Positions 1-6,544 of a DNA stretch of 7,533 nt are shown here, one piece after another (within the stretch, counting starts at the first letter, position 1; the number at the start of each line of letters is the position of its first letter). The translations under genes and the position numbers were made by a program. Source of the DNA: Candidatus Symbiothrix sp. Its GTDB lineage: Bacteria; Bacteroidota; Bacteroidia; Bacteroidales; Azobacteroidaceae. The DNA is taken from the NCBI GenBank assembly GCA_031284765.1, contig JAITXK010000088.1:1-7533 (forward strand), given 5' to 3'. The notes below the pieces were generated by a model, which was not told the origin of the DNA, did no database searches, and saw nothing but the letters and a program-made list of their open reading frames with translations.

Positions 1-2375
1 TCGAATACGGAAAACCCTCCGGATGGACAGGAAGCATGTTCTCAGGAATGCCAAGCTACCACATTACCGGCTATTCTACCGGAATGGATTTTGTCGGATG
101 GGTTCGGGGACACGTTTTGCAAGTCTTTACTTCGGAAACTGCCTGTCCGTTTTTGATCTTGTTGATTACGGCTTATATCTTGTTTCTGGTCTTGGGCGCT
201 CCCTGGTGGTTGGCTATTTTAGGCTCAATCGCTACGGCTTTTTCTTCCTATAATATCATTATCGTGCTTGCGGGACACATGACTAAAGCGTGGACATTGT
301 CTTTTGTGCCTTTGGCCTTGGCGGGTATATTGTTGATTTTCAAAAAGAAATACTGGGGGGGAGGCGTGCTGTTCACTTGGGGATTGGCGTTAATGTTGGT
401 TTCCAATCACTTGCAAATCACATATTATGCGGCGCTTTTCTTTGCCATTCTGTTCATCGGTTTTACGGTCGAACAACTGCGCAAACGCCACTATAAACAT
501 TGGAGTATCGCTTCCGCCGTGTTGTCCGCCGGGGTACTGTTGGCGGTTTTGTCTAATATCAATACTTTGTATATCAATTACGAATCGGGTCAGGAGAGTA
601 TGCGGGGAAAAGCCGAATTGACACCGCTCAATGCCGATACAGATGCTGTGGAAGCGCCTGTTTCCACCGGACTGGACAAAGATTATGTTTTCGTTTGGAG
701 CTACGGCAAAGCGGAAACGCTGACTTTCCTTGTACCCCATGCAAAAGGCGGAGGATCAGGAGGTTCTCTTGGAAAAGATTCGCATTTATACAAAGAGTTG
801 AAAGCGCACGGAGCGCAAGTCGGCAAGGAAGTGCAAACCTACACCTATTGGGGCGATAAACCCTTCACTTCGGGGCCGGTTTATTTGGGAGCGATTGTTT
901 GTTTTCTGTTTTTATTCGCCTTTTTCATCGTTCCGAAAAATTTCAAATGGGGATTGTTGGGGGCAACCGTTTTCTTTATCTTCCTGGCTTGGGGACGAAA
1001 TCTGGCCGGATTCAATGACTGGATGTATTATCATTTTCCTTTGTACGGAAAATTCCGTGCGGTGGAAATGGCTTTGGTCATCCCGGGATTTACGTTTCCC
1101 ATATTGGCTGTTTTGGCAATAAAAGAGTTGATAAACAATAAGATAGAAACAATTAAACTGAAAAAATCCTTGTATTGGTCGGCAGGCATCACCGCAGGAA
1201 TTTGTTTCTTGCTGTGGGTGATGCCAAGCGCTTTTTTCAATTTTGAATCACCGAATTACGATGCGCAATTTCAAAATCAAGTGCCCGATTGGTATTATTA
1301 TTCCCTGCTTGAAGACCGGAAAGAGTTGTTGGCCTCTGATGCCCGGCGTTCGTTTATTTTTATCGTATTGGCGGCGGGAGTGGTATGGGTCTATATTCAA
1401 TCCAAAAATCGCAAGAAAATGTTGCCGTTCCTGGGTGCAGGATTGTGCGTACTGATTTTATGTGATTTATGGTCGGTTGATAGACGCTATCTGAGCGCCA
1501 AAGATTTTGAAAGCAAAAAGTCTTACAAAGAAAAAGTCTTTCAGAAAACCCTTGCAGATAACCTTATTTTACAAGACCCCACCCTTTCGTACCGGGTGTT
1601 GAATTTGAATAATCCGTTCAATGAATCGGGGACTTCCTATTATCACAAATCCATCGGCGGGTATCATGCGGCAAAATTGGGACGTTATCAGGATTTGATT
1701 GACAGGCGATTGACGAAAGAAATACAATCCATTATCAATGTTCTCCAAACGGCAACTACGGTGGATGATTTGCATCCGGTATTGGCCAATTGCCCGACAT
1801 TGAATATGCTGAATGATAAATATATCATCTACAATCCCGAACAACCGCCTTTGGTCAATCCGTATATCAACGGCAATGCGTGGTTTGTTCATTCCTACCG
1901 GTTTGTCGATACGCCTGATGAAGAAATGGCCGCTCTGGAAACCTTGAATCCGAAGACCGAAGCCGTTTTCGATAAAACCTTTGAAAGCGAATTGCAAGGT
2001 CTGCAACTCGTCCCCGATTCAAGCGCATCCATAGAAATGACGGCTTATTATCCGAATCGCGTGGAATACAACTCGTCTTCCGCACAAACAGGCCTGGCAG
2101 TCTTCTCGGAAGTGTACTACAAAAACGGATGGAAGGCATTCATTGACGGACAACCGGTTGCTATCAGTCGTGCCGATTGGATTTTGCGAGCCATCCCCAT
2201 TCCGGCAGGCAAACATCGTATCGAATTTGTGTTCGACCCGGATGATGTGCGCATTTGCGGAACAATCACAACGATTTTCTCGGGATTGTTAGTGCTGTTG
2301 CTGGTAATAGGTGCTATTGGGGGAGGAGTGAGGGGAATGAAGGGGATGAAAGAAATGAAGAAAATGAAAGAATGA
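1..2375 (+). CDS. YfhO family polytopic membrane protein (5' partial)
   Basis: The frame is open from the left edge (first whole codon at 3), and residues before the first ATG at 36 (E-Y-G-K...W-T-G-S) fit the family's N-terminal 'W-x-x-S-M-F-x-G-M-P' region. The true start therefore lies outside the window, and probably an N-terminal membrane segment plus some tens of residues are missing. About 12 to 13 hydrophobic segments are visible. A long extracytoplasmic loop (about 590-870) ends in the motif YWGDKPFTSGPVYLGA (846-893), which I recognise from Bacteroidota YfhO proteins. A soluble C-terminal region (about 1500-2250) includes 'VFSEVYYKNGW' (2100-2132), and a last membrane segment lies at about 2262-2320. 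In Bacillus subtilis YfhO is a GT-C type enzyme implicated in glycosylating lipoteichoic acid from a lipid-linked sugar. Bacteroidota lack that polymer, so the substrate here is unknown. The last residues (MKG-MKE-MKK-MKE) come from a 9-bp tandem repeat. The TGA stop overlaps the next gene's likely start. Confidence 0.88.
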   Translation, partial: EYGKPSGWTGSMFSGMPSYHITGYSTGMDFVGWVRGHVLQVFTSETACPFLILLITAYILFLVLGAPWWLAILGSIATAFSSYNIIIVLAGHMTKAWTLSFVPLALAGILLIFKKKYWGGGVLFTWGLALMLVSNHLQITYYAALFFAILFIGFTVEQLRKRHYKHWSIASAVLSAGVLLAVLSNINTLYINYESGQESMRGKAELTPLNADTDAVEAPVSTGLDKDYVFVWSYGKAETLTFLVPHAKGGGSGGSLGKDSHLYKELKAHGAQVGKEVQTYTYWGDKPFTSGPVYLGAIVCFLFLFAFFIVPKNFKWGLLGATVFFIFLAWGRNLAGFNDWMYYHFPLYGKFRAVEMALVIPGFTFPILAVLAIKELINNKIETIKLKKSLYWSAGITAGICFLLWVMPSAFFNFESPNYDAQFQNQVPDWYYYSLLEDRKELLASDARRSFIFIVLAAGVVWVYIQSKNRKKMLPFLGAGLCVLILCDLWSVDRRYLSAKDFESKKSYKEKVFQKTLADNLILQDPTLSYRVLNLNNPFNESGTSYYHKSIGGYHAAKLGRYQDLIDRRLTKEIQSIINVLQTATTVDDLHPVLANCPTLNMLNDKYIIYNPEQPPLVNPYINGNAWFVHSYRFVDTPDEEMAALETLNPKTEAVFDKTFESELQGLQLVPDSSASIEMTAYYPNRVEYNSSSAQTGLAVFSEVYYKNGWKAFIDGQPVAISRADWILRAIPIPAGKHRIEFVFDPDDVRICGTITTIFSGLLVLLLVIGAIGGGVRGMKGMKEMKKMKE

Positions 2376-2389
2376 AAGAAATGAAGGGG
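2337..2389 (+). repeat. 9-bp tandem repeat (ATGAARRRR) across a gene junction
   Basis: Six head-to-tail units begin at 2337, 2346, 2355, 2364, 2372 and 2381. A seventh, decayed copy (ATGAATATA) starts at 2390, and a possible decayed copy (GTGAGGGGA) precedes at 2328. Unit variants end in GGGG, AGAA or GAAA. Every unit is 9 bp except the fourth, ATGAAAGA (2364-2371), which is one base short. The first four units are read by the YfhO gene as M-K-x triplets. After the short unit that frame meets TGA (2373-2375), and the later units are read as the first codons of the methyltransferase gene. The pattern is read directly from the sequence; what it does, if anything, is unknown. Confidence 0.95.
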
Positions 2390-3271
2390 ATGAATATAAA
2401 AACATGTCCGGTTTGTGGTAATATCCTGGATGCGGAGGGTTTGAAGGTAAAAGACTACAGCGTAAGCGGCGAAGTTTTCGAGATTTGCACTTGCAGGCAT
2501 TGTACATTTTCGTTTACGCAACCTCAACCCGAACCGTCCGCCATCGGAAAGTATTATCAAACAGAAGATTACATTTCCCATTCGGATACCAAGCAGGGAA
2601 TGGTCAACCGGATGTATCACCTGGTCAGAAAAAAGAATACGAACGACAAACTGGATTTAATCAATCGTTTAGCAAAAAAGCCGGCTTCGCTCTTGGATGT
2701 CGGTTGCGGTACAGGTTATTTCCTGTCGGTTTGCCGTCAAAAGGCGTGGAAGACCGAAGGCGTGGAAATCAGCGATGTGGCACGCAGAATGGCGGAACAG
2801 CGCACCGGTCAAGCCATTTACCCCTCGCTGGATGCTTTAACTGCTACCGGTAAACAATTCGACGTGATTACCCTCTGGCATGTATTCGAACATTTGCATG
2901 ATATAAATGCTTCTTTTCTGCAATTATCACAATTGCTTCAACCGCAGGGAACGTTGATTTTCGCCTTGCCGAATTTGTGTTGTGCCGATGCCCTGCACTA
3001 CCAGGAATTTTGGGCTGCATACGATGTTCCCCGTCATTTATCGCATTTTAATCCGGTTTCTCTGCGCCGGTTGGTGGAAAAACACGGCATGAAAATCGAA
3101 CAAATTCTCCCCATGAAAATGGATGCCTATTATATTTCGATGCTGAGCGAAAAACTAAAAAACACTGCATTCTGGGGACTGTTGAAAGCCGTTTGGTACG
3201 GTTGGCAATCGAATTGCCGTGCCAAAAAAGACGGAAATTATTCAAGTCTAATCTATATCATAAAGAAGTAA
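2372..3271 (+). CDS. class I SAM-dependent methyltransferase with N-terminal CxxC zinc-ribbon-like motif
   Basis: From the ATG at 2372 the product is 299 residues. An N-terminal metal-binding type motif is C12-x2-C15 paired with C41-x2-C44. The Rossmann methyltransferase core follows: motif I LLDVGCGTGYF (107-117) binds S-adenosylmethionine, and the acidic residue ending strand 2 is E132 in 'GVEIS'. A 'WHVFEHLHD' motif (169-177) and 'PRHLSHF' (220-226) are typical of the Methyltransf_23-like group found in polysaccharide and lipid-modification clusters. The acceptor cannot be told. The start is uncertain because 2372, 2381 and 2390 are in-frame ATGs inside a 9-bp repeat. 2372 is chosen because it forms an ATGA overlap with the upstream stop, suggesting translational coupling. 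2390 (293 residues, M-N-I-K-T-C) is where family-like sequence begins and is equally possible. The open frame extends upstream to an ATG at 2255, but that would overlap conserved YfhO sequence. The glycosyltransferase gene starts 6 bp after its stop. Confidence 0.88.
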   Translation: MKEMKGMNIKTCPVCGNILDAEGLKVKDYSVSGEVFEICTCRHCTFSFTQPQPEPSAIGKYYQTEDYISHSDTKQGMVNRMYHLVRKKNTNDKLDLINRLAKKPASLLDVGCGTGYFLSVCRQKAWKTEGVEISDVARRMAEQRTGQAIYPSLDALTATGKQFDVITLWHVFEHLHDINASFLQLSQLLQPQGTLIFALPNLCCADALHYQEFWAAYDVPRHLSHFNPVSLRRLVEKHGMKIEQILPMKMDAYYISMLSEKLKNTAFWGLLKAVWYGWQSNCRAKKDGNYSSLIYIIKK

Positions 3272-3277
3272 CGAACG

Positions 3278-4177
3278 ATGAATCTATCTGTAGTTGTTTG
3301 TACCTACAATCGGGAAAAGCCGCTTTCCGAAACATTGAGCAGTCTTGCCGTTCAGACTTATACACCTGAAGATTTCGAAATTGTCGTTGTGGATAATAAC
3401 AGTCCCGACCAAACAGCAGAAGTTGTGCAAAACTTCATCAATCAACATCCTCATTTAAACATTCGGTATTTCAAAGAATCGCAACAAGGCATTTCGCACG
3501 CCCGCAATCGCGGTGTGAATGAAGCCCAAGGCACATTCATCGTTTTCATGGACGATGATGAAACGGTGGATGCCAACTTTCTGCAAAATCTGGCAACGTT
3601 CTTTCACGATTATCCCCAAGCGGAATTGGTCAGCGAACCGGTTGTGCCGGTCTTTGAAACCACGCCTCCCGATTGGCTTTCGCCCTACACTATGCGCCTG
3701 ATTACCGGAGCATACGATAAAGGAAAAGCAATTAAAATCGTAGGCAAAAAAGATTATCCGGGCACAGGCCATGCCACATTCCGGACGGAATTATTCCATC
3801 GCTACGGCGGATTCAATCCCAATCTGGGACGAAAAGGCAATTCAGTCATGGGCGCCGAAGACAAAGATTTTTTCTTCCGCCTGATACGGAACGGCATCCA
3901 ATGCTATTATGTGCCGGATGCACCCATTTATCACCACATTCCGGCCGATAAATTGACCGAAGATTTCTTCAATCGCATCAGTCTTGCCGTTGGGAAAAGC
4001 GAGCGAATCCGCACGTTATCTTTATCCCAATCCGCCTATTATAAACGCATTTTTTCAGAACTCATCAAATGGGGCGCGAGCCTTGTGCTTTTTGTTTATT
4101 ATCTGCTTCGTTTTCAATACTCGAAAGGGGAAAAACTGCTTCGGTTTCGTTGGAATGTTTCGCGCGGTTTACTGTAA
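3278..4177 (+). CDS. glycosyltransferase family 2 protein
   Basis: The product is 299 residues with a GT-A fold start: strand and loop 'LSVVVCTYNRE' (3-13), the nucleotide-binding 'EIVVVDNNSPD' (34-44), and 'GISHARNRG' (71-79). The metal-binding DxD motif is D92-D93-D94 in 'VFMDDDE', and a likely catalytic acidic motif lies in 'GAEDKDFFFR' (192-201). These features support transfer of a sugar from a nucleotide-sugar donor with inversion, as in family GT2. The donor and acceptor cannot be read from the sequence. One hydrophobic stretch near the C-terminus (about 260-275) suggests attachment to the inner membrane. It lacks the paired C-terminal membrane helices of polyprenyl-phosphate glycosyltransferases such as CsbB, so it more likely adds a sugar to a glycan or lipid than charges a lipid carrier. 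It lies 6 bp after the methyltransferase gene and is probably the last gene of that operon, since a candidate terminator and a new promoter follow. Confidence 0.92.
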   Translation: MNLSVVVCTYNREKPLSETLSSLAVQTYTPEDFEIVVVDNNSPDQTAEVVQNFINQHPHLNIRYFKESQQGISHARNRGVNEAQGTFIVFMDDDETVDANFLQNLATFFHDYPQAELVSEPVVPVFETTPPDWLSPYTMRLITGAYDKGKAIKIVGKKDYPGTGHATFRTELFHRYGGFNPNLGRKGNSVMGAEDKDFFFRLIRNGIQCYYVPDAPIYHHIPADKLTEDFFNRISLAVGKSERIRTLSLSQSAYYKRIFSELIKWGASLVLFVYYLLRFQYSKGEKLLRFRWNVSRGLL

Positions 4178-4198
4178 ATAACAGCTAATATAAATCGT

Positions 4199-4235
4199 AA
4201 AAGCAGGCATCAAATGAATGGCGCCGGGCTTTTTT
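4199..4235 (+). terminator. candidate weak intrinsic terminator after the glycosyltransferase operon
   Basis: AAAAGC (4199-4204) can pair with GCTTTT (4228-4233), and GGC (4206-4208) with GCC (4223-4225). There is a small internal loop (A against GG) and a loop of about 14 nt. A run of six T (4230-4235) partly forms the 3' arm. Position, just after the stop at 4177 and before the purD promoter, fits a terminator. The stem is short and interrupted, so this is tentative. Confidence 0.38.
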
Positions 4236-4241
4236 ATTCCT

Positions 4242-4273
4242 TTTGGTTTTTCTCCAAAAAAGCCTTACCTTTG
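4242..4273 (+). promoter_or_regulatory. Bacteroidetes-type promoter for purD
   Basis: A -33 element TTTG (4242-4245) is separated by 20 bp from a -7 element TACCTTTG (4266-4273). Both match the known Bacteroidetes primary-sigma consensus, TTTG then 19-21 bp then TAnnTTTG. Transcription would start roughly at 4278-4284, giving a leader of about 45 bases before the purD ATG at 4327. I see no riboswitch-like structure or clear operator in that leader, and no Shine-Dalgarno sequence, which is usual for this phylum. Confidence 0.72.
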
Positions 4274-4326
4274 CTAACATATTAACAGAAAAGCGAACAA
4301 TTTCCTCACACAGACAAGCATCTTTT

Positions 4327-5595
4327 ATGAATATCTTACTTTTAGGTTCCGGCGGTCGCGAGCATGCTTTGGCATGGAAAATCAAACAAAGTCCGAAAAC
4401 GGATACTTTATATATTGCACCGGGAAATGCAGGAACAGCCACCATCGGCATCAACGTGCCGGTTGCAGCTACCGATTTCGAAGCGCTGAAAAAGCTGACC
4501 TTGGAAAAAAATATCCAACTGGTCGTGGTTGGCCCCGAAGAGCCTTTGGTCAAAGGCATTTACGATTTTTTCAAGCATGACGAACACTTGCAATCCATTC
4601 CCGTAATAGGCCCTTCACAAGCCGGCGCACAATTGGAAGGCAGTAAAGATTTTGCCAAAGCGTTCATGATGCGCCATCGTATCCCCACAGCTAAGTATTT
4701 GAGCGTTACCAAAGCGAATATAACCGACGGCATCGTTTTCCTGAAAACCGTTTCCGCCCCCTACGTCCTCAAAGCCGATGGATTGGCCGCCGGTAAAGGT
4801 GTGCTGATTATGAATGATTTGGAAGAAGCCATACGCGAATTAACCGCCATGCTGAACGGCAGTTTTGGCAAAGCTTCCGAAACCGTTGTCATTGAGGAAT
4901 TTCTCTCCGGTATCGAATGTTCGGTCTTCGTGATGACCGATGGCAGTCACTATAAAATTTTGCCCGAAGCCAAAGATTACAAGCGAATCGGTGAGGGAGA
5001 TACCGGCCTCAACACAGGTGGCATGGGCGCCGTCAGCCCCGTTCCTTTTGCCGATGCCGGTTTTATGCAAAAGGTAGAAGAACGGATTATCGTTCCAACC
5101 ATTGAAGGATTAAAAAAAGAAAACATTGATTATAAAGGGTTTATCTTTATCGGACTGATAAACGTGAACGGCCAACCCATGGTCATCGAATACAACTGCC
5201 GGTTGGGCGACCCGGAAACAGAAGTCGTGATGTTGCGTATCCAATCGGATTTGGTAGATTTATTGGAAGGCATCGCCCACGGCAATTTATCCGAGCAGGA
5301 ACTGGTGTTTGACGACCGCACAGCTGTCACCGTCATGCTCGTTTCAGGCGGCTATCCGGGCGATTATGTCAAAGGCAAAACCATCAGCGAATTGGATAAA
5401 GTGCAAAACAGCATCGCCTTTCACGCGGGCACCACTCAAAAAGACGGCAAGATTATTACGAACGGTGGACGTGTAATTGCCGTCAGTTCCTATGGAAAAA
5501 CAAAAACGGATGCCCTGCAACAATCTTTCGCCAACGCCCAAATCATTGATTTTGAAGGAAAATATTACCGAAAAGATATTGGATTTGACTTGTAA
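4327..5595 (+). CDS. purD: phosphoribosylamine-glycine ligase (GAR synthetase)
   Basis: This cytoplasmic enzyme joins glycine to 5-phosphoribosylamine using ATP, the second step of de novo purine synthesis. The product is 422 residues, normal for PurD. It begins with the signature N-terminal motif 'MNILLLGSGGREHAL' (1-15), which fixes the start at 4327; the open frame extends upstream to an ATG at 4243, but that would read through the promoter. The ATP-grasp part shows 'KADGLAAGKGV' (149-159), 'NTGGMGAVSP' (229-238) and the metal-binding 'EYNCRLGDPE' (288-297), in which N290, R292 and D295-P-E are the conserved positions. The C-terminal domain follows ('VMLVSGGYPGDY'). All expected motifs are present and the gene appears intact. 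It has its own consensus promoter, and the next gene's ATG follows its TAA stop with no gap, so the two are probably cotranscribed. Confidence 0.98.
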   Translation: MNILLLGSGGREHALAWKIKQSPKTDTLYIAPGNAGTATIGINVPVAATDFEALKKLTLEKNIQLVVVGPEEPLVKGIYDFFKHDEHLQSIPVIGPSQAGAQLEGSKDFAKAFMMRHRIPTAKYLSVTKANITDGIVFLKTVSAPYVLKADGLAAGKGVLIMNDLEEAIRELTAMLNGSFGKASETVVIEEFLSGIECSVFVMTDGSHYKILPEAKDYKRIGEGDTGLNTGGMGAVSPVPFADAGFMQKVEERIIVPTIEGLKKENIDYKGFIFIGLINVNGQPMVIEYNCRLGDPETEVVMLRIQSDLVDLLEGIAHGNLSEQELVFDDRTAVTVMLVSGGYPGDYVKGKTISELDKVQNSIAFHAGTTQKDGKIITNGGRVIAVSSYGKTKTDALQQSFANAQIIDFEGKYYRKDIGFDL

Positions 5596-6531
5596 ATGAA
5601 TAATCTACAACGACTACATACGAATTTTATTTCCGACCGCTTGCTATACTTGGTGGTTGTCGTGCTTTTCATCGTTTTTCGATTCCTCGGTGTTGAGAAA
5701 TGGGAAAATGCGGAATTGTGGATTTCTACAGGAATTCAAATCGGTATCGCTTTTCTGTTGGTGTTTCTCAATCAAACATTTGGAATGATTCGTGGAAGGA
5801 CAGCTCTTCCGGCTATCTTTTTCTTATTGCTCACAGGGACTAATCCATTGTATTTTAATGATTTGACAGGCAGTATTTCCGCTCTTGTCATTATCGTTTG
5901 CCTGTTCTGGTTATTAGGTTGTTATCAGAATCCAAATTCGCAATTAGCGGCTTTCAACATCGCTTTGCTGCTGACTTTAGGCAGTTTTTACTGGCCGCCC
6001 CTGATTGTGTTTTTTCCTTTGGTTTGGTTTGGAATGTTCCGTTTCAGAAGCCTGAATATCAAATCTTTCGTCGCGTTTCTCCTCGGATTTCTCCTCGTTT
6101 TTCTTTTTCTGATCACCTGGAGCATTTATTCCAAAGACAATATTTCGCTTTTTTTAGACGAACTATTTCAATACGATGCACTTCGTTATGTTCAATATTT
6201 TCCGTTTGAATTACGGGAAAGCATCGTAATCGGATTTTTATTACTCTTGTTTGTCTTGTCCGGATTTAAAATTTTCATGGCCGATATTTCCGAAAAAGTC
6301 AAATCCATCACCATATTGAGTTGGTTTTTCATTTTCACATTGGTAGTTTTGGTGTTCTATATCATCCAATATCAGTTTGTTAAAGAATGGGGATTGATAT
6401 TGCATATTCCTTTTGCATTCCTGCTCTCCCATTATTTCTCCTCGCCGAACAATCGCGGAAACAGTTGGTTGTTCTTGTTTACGATTCTGTTCTTTGTTCT
6501 TTTTTTCGTATCTTTGACCGTTTTAATTTAA
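5596..6531 (+). CDS. multi-spanning membrane protein, DUF6427-like
   Basis: The product is 311 residues, very hydrophobic, with about nine to ten probable membrane segments (around residues 16-33, 42-62, 70-82, 93-109, 118-148 as one or two, 157-178, 210-228, 238-260, 266-283 and 292-311). The stretch 'FNIALLLTLGSFYWPP' (120-135) and the following 'FRFRSLNIKSFVAFLLGF' (148-165) resemble the core of DUF6427, an uncharacterised Bacteroidota inner-membrane family of about 300 residues. This is recognition by pattern, not a search result. There is no signal for a catalytic domain, so function is unknown. The ATG directly abuts the purD stop, indicating coupling to purD, and der begins 13 bp after its stop. 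The T-rich base use is explained by the hydrophobic codons. An internal in-frame start is unlikely because the first membrane helix starts near residue 16. Confidence 0.85.
   Translation: MNNLQRLHTNFISDRLLYLVVVVLFIVFRFLGVEKWENAELWISTGIQIGIAFLLVFLNQTFGMIRGRTALPAIFFLLLTGTNPLYFNDLTGSISALVIIVCLFWLLGCYQNPNSQLAAFNIALLLTLGSFYWPPLIVFFPLVWFGMFRFRSLNIKSFVAFLLGFLLVFLFLITWSIYSKDNISLFLDELFQYDALRYVQYFPFELRESIVIGFLLLLFVLSGFKIFMADISEKVKSITILSWFFIFTLVVLVFYIIQYQFVKEWGLILHIPFAFLLSHYFSSPNNRGNSWLFLFTILFFVLFFVSLTVLI
6486..6516 (+). promoter_or_regulatory. candidate internal promoter for der
   Basis: TATCTTTG (6509-6516) is a perfect match to the Bacteroidetes -7 consensus TAnnTTTG. A 3-of-4 match to the -33 element (TCTG, 6486-6489) lies 19 bp upstream. 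It sits inside the last codons of the membrane-protein gene and would give der a leader of roughly 20 bases. The region is T-rich, so a chance match is possible. Confidence 0.4.
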
Positions 6532-6544
6532 TAGCCCCACCATT

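Noticed and set aside
355..361. Run of seven G in the YfhO gene as a phase-variation tract
   Set aside because: It is short for a contingency tract and encodes an ordinary Trp-Gly-Gly-Gly stretch next to a membrane segment; the gene is in frame and intact in the window.
1569..2006. Reverse-strand frame of 145 codons
   Set aside because: It lies wholly inside the conserved YfhO coding region and has no recognisable protein features.
2255..2371. Longer methyltransferase start at 2255 (338 residues)
   Set aside because: It would overlap the conserved C-terminal part of the YfhO gene by about 120 bp, and the extra residues are not family-like and come largely from the repeat read in another frame.
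2117..2620. Reverse-strand frame of 167 codons across the repeat
   Set aside because: It is the complement of the YfhO end, the repeat and the methyltransferase start. Its F-I-P/F-I-S pattern is just the repeat read backwards, with no domain or start signal.
4220..4225. GGCGCC palindrome as an operator
   Set aside because: It is only 6 bp, lies before the -33 element, and overlaps the candidate terminator stem; nothing else supports protein binding.
4243..4326. Longer purD start at 4243 (450 residues)
   Set aside because: This stretch contains the consensus promoter, and PurD proteins begin at the 'MNILLLGSGGREH' motif.
4274..4326. Purine riboswitch or other structured leader before purD
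   Set aside because: The leader is about 45 bases, A-rich, with no pairing pattern of the known purine riboswitches.
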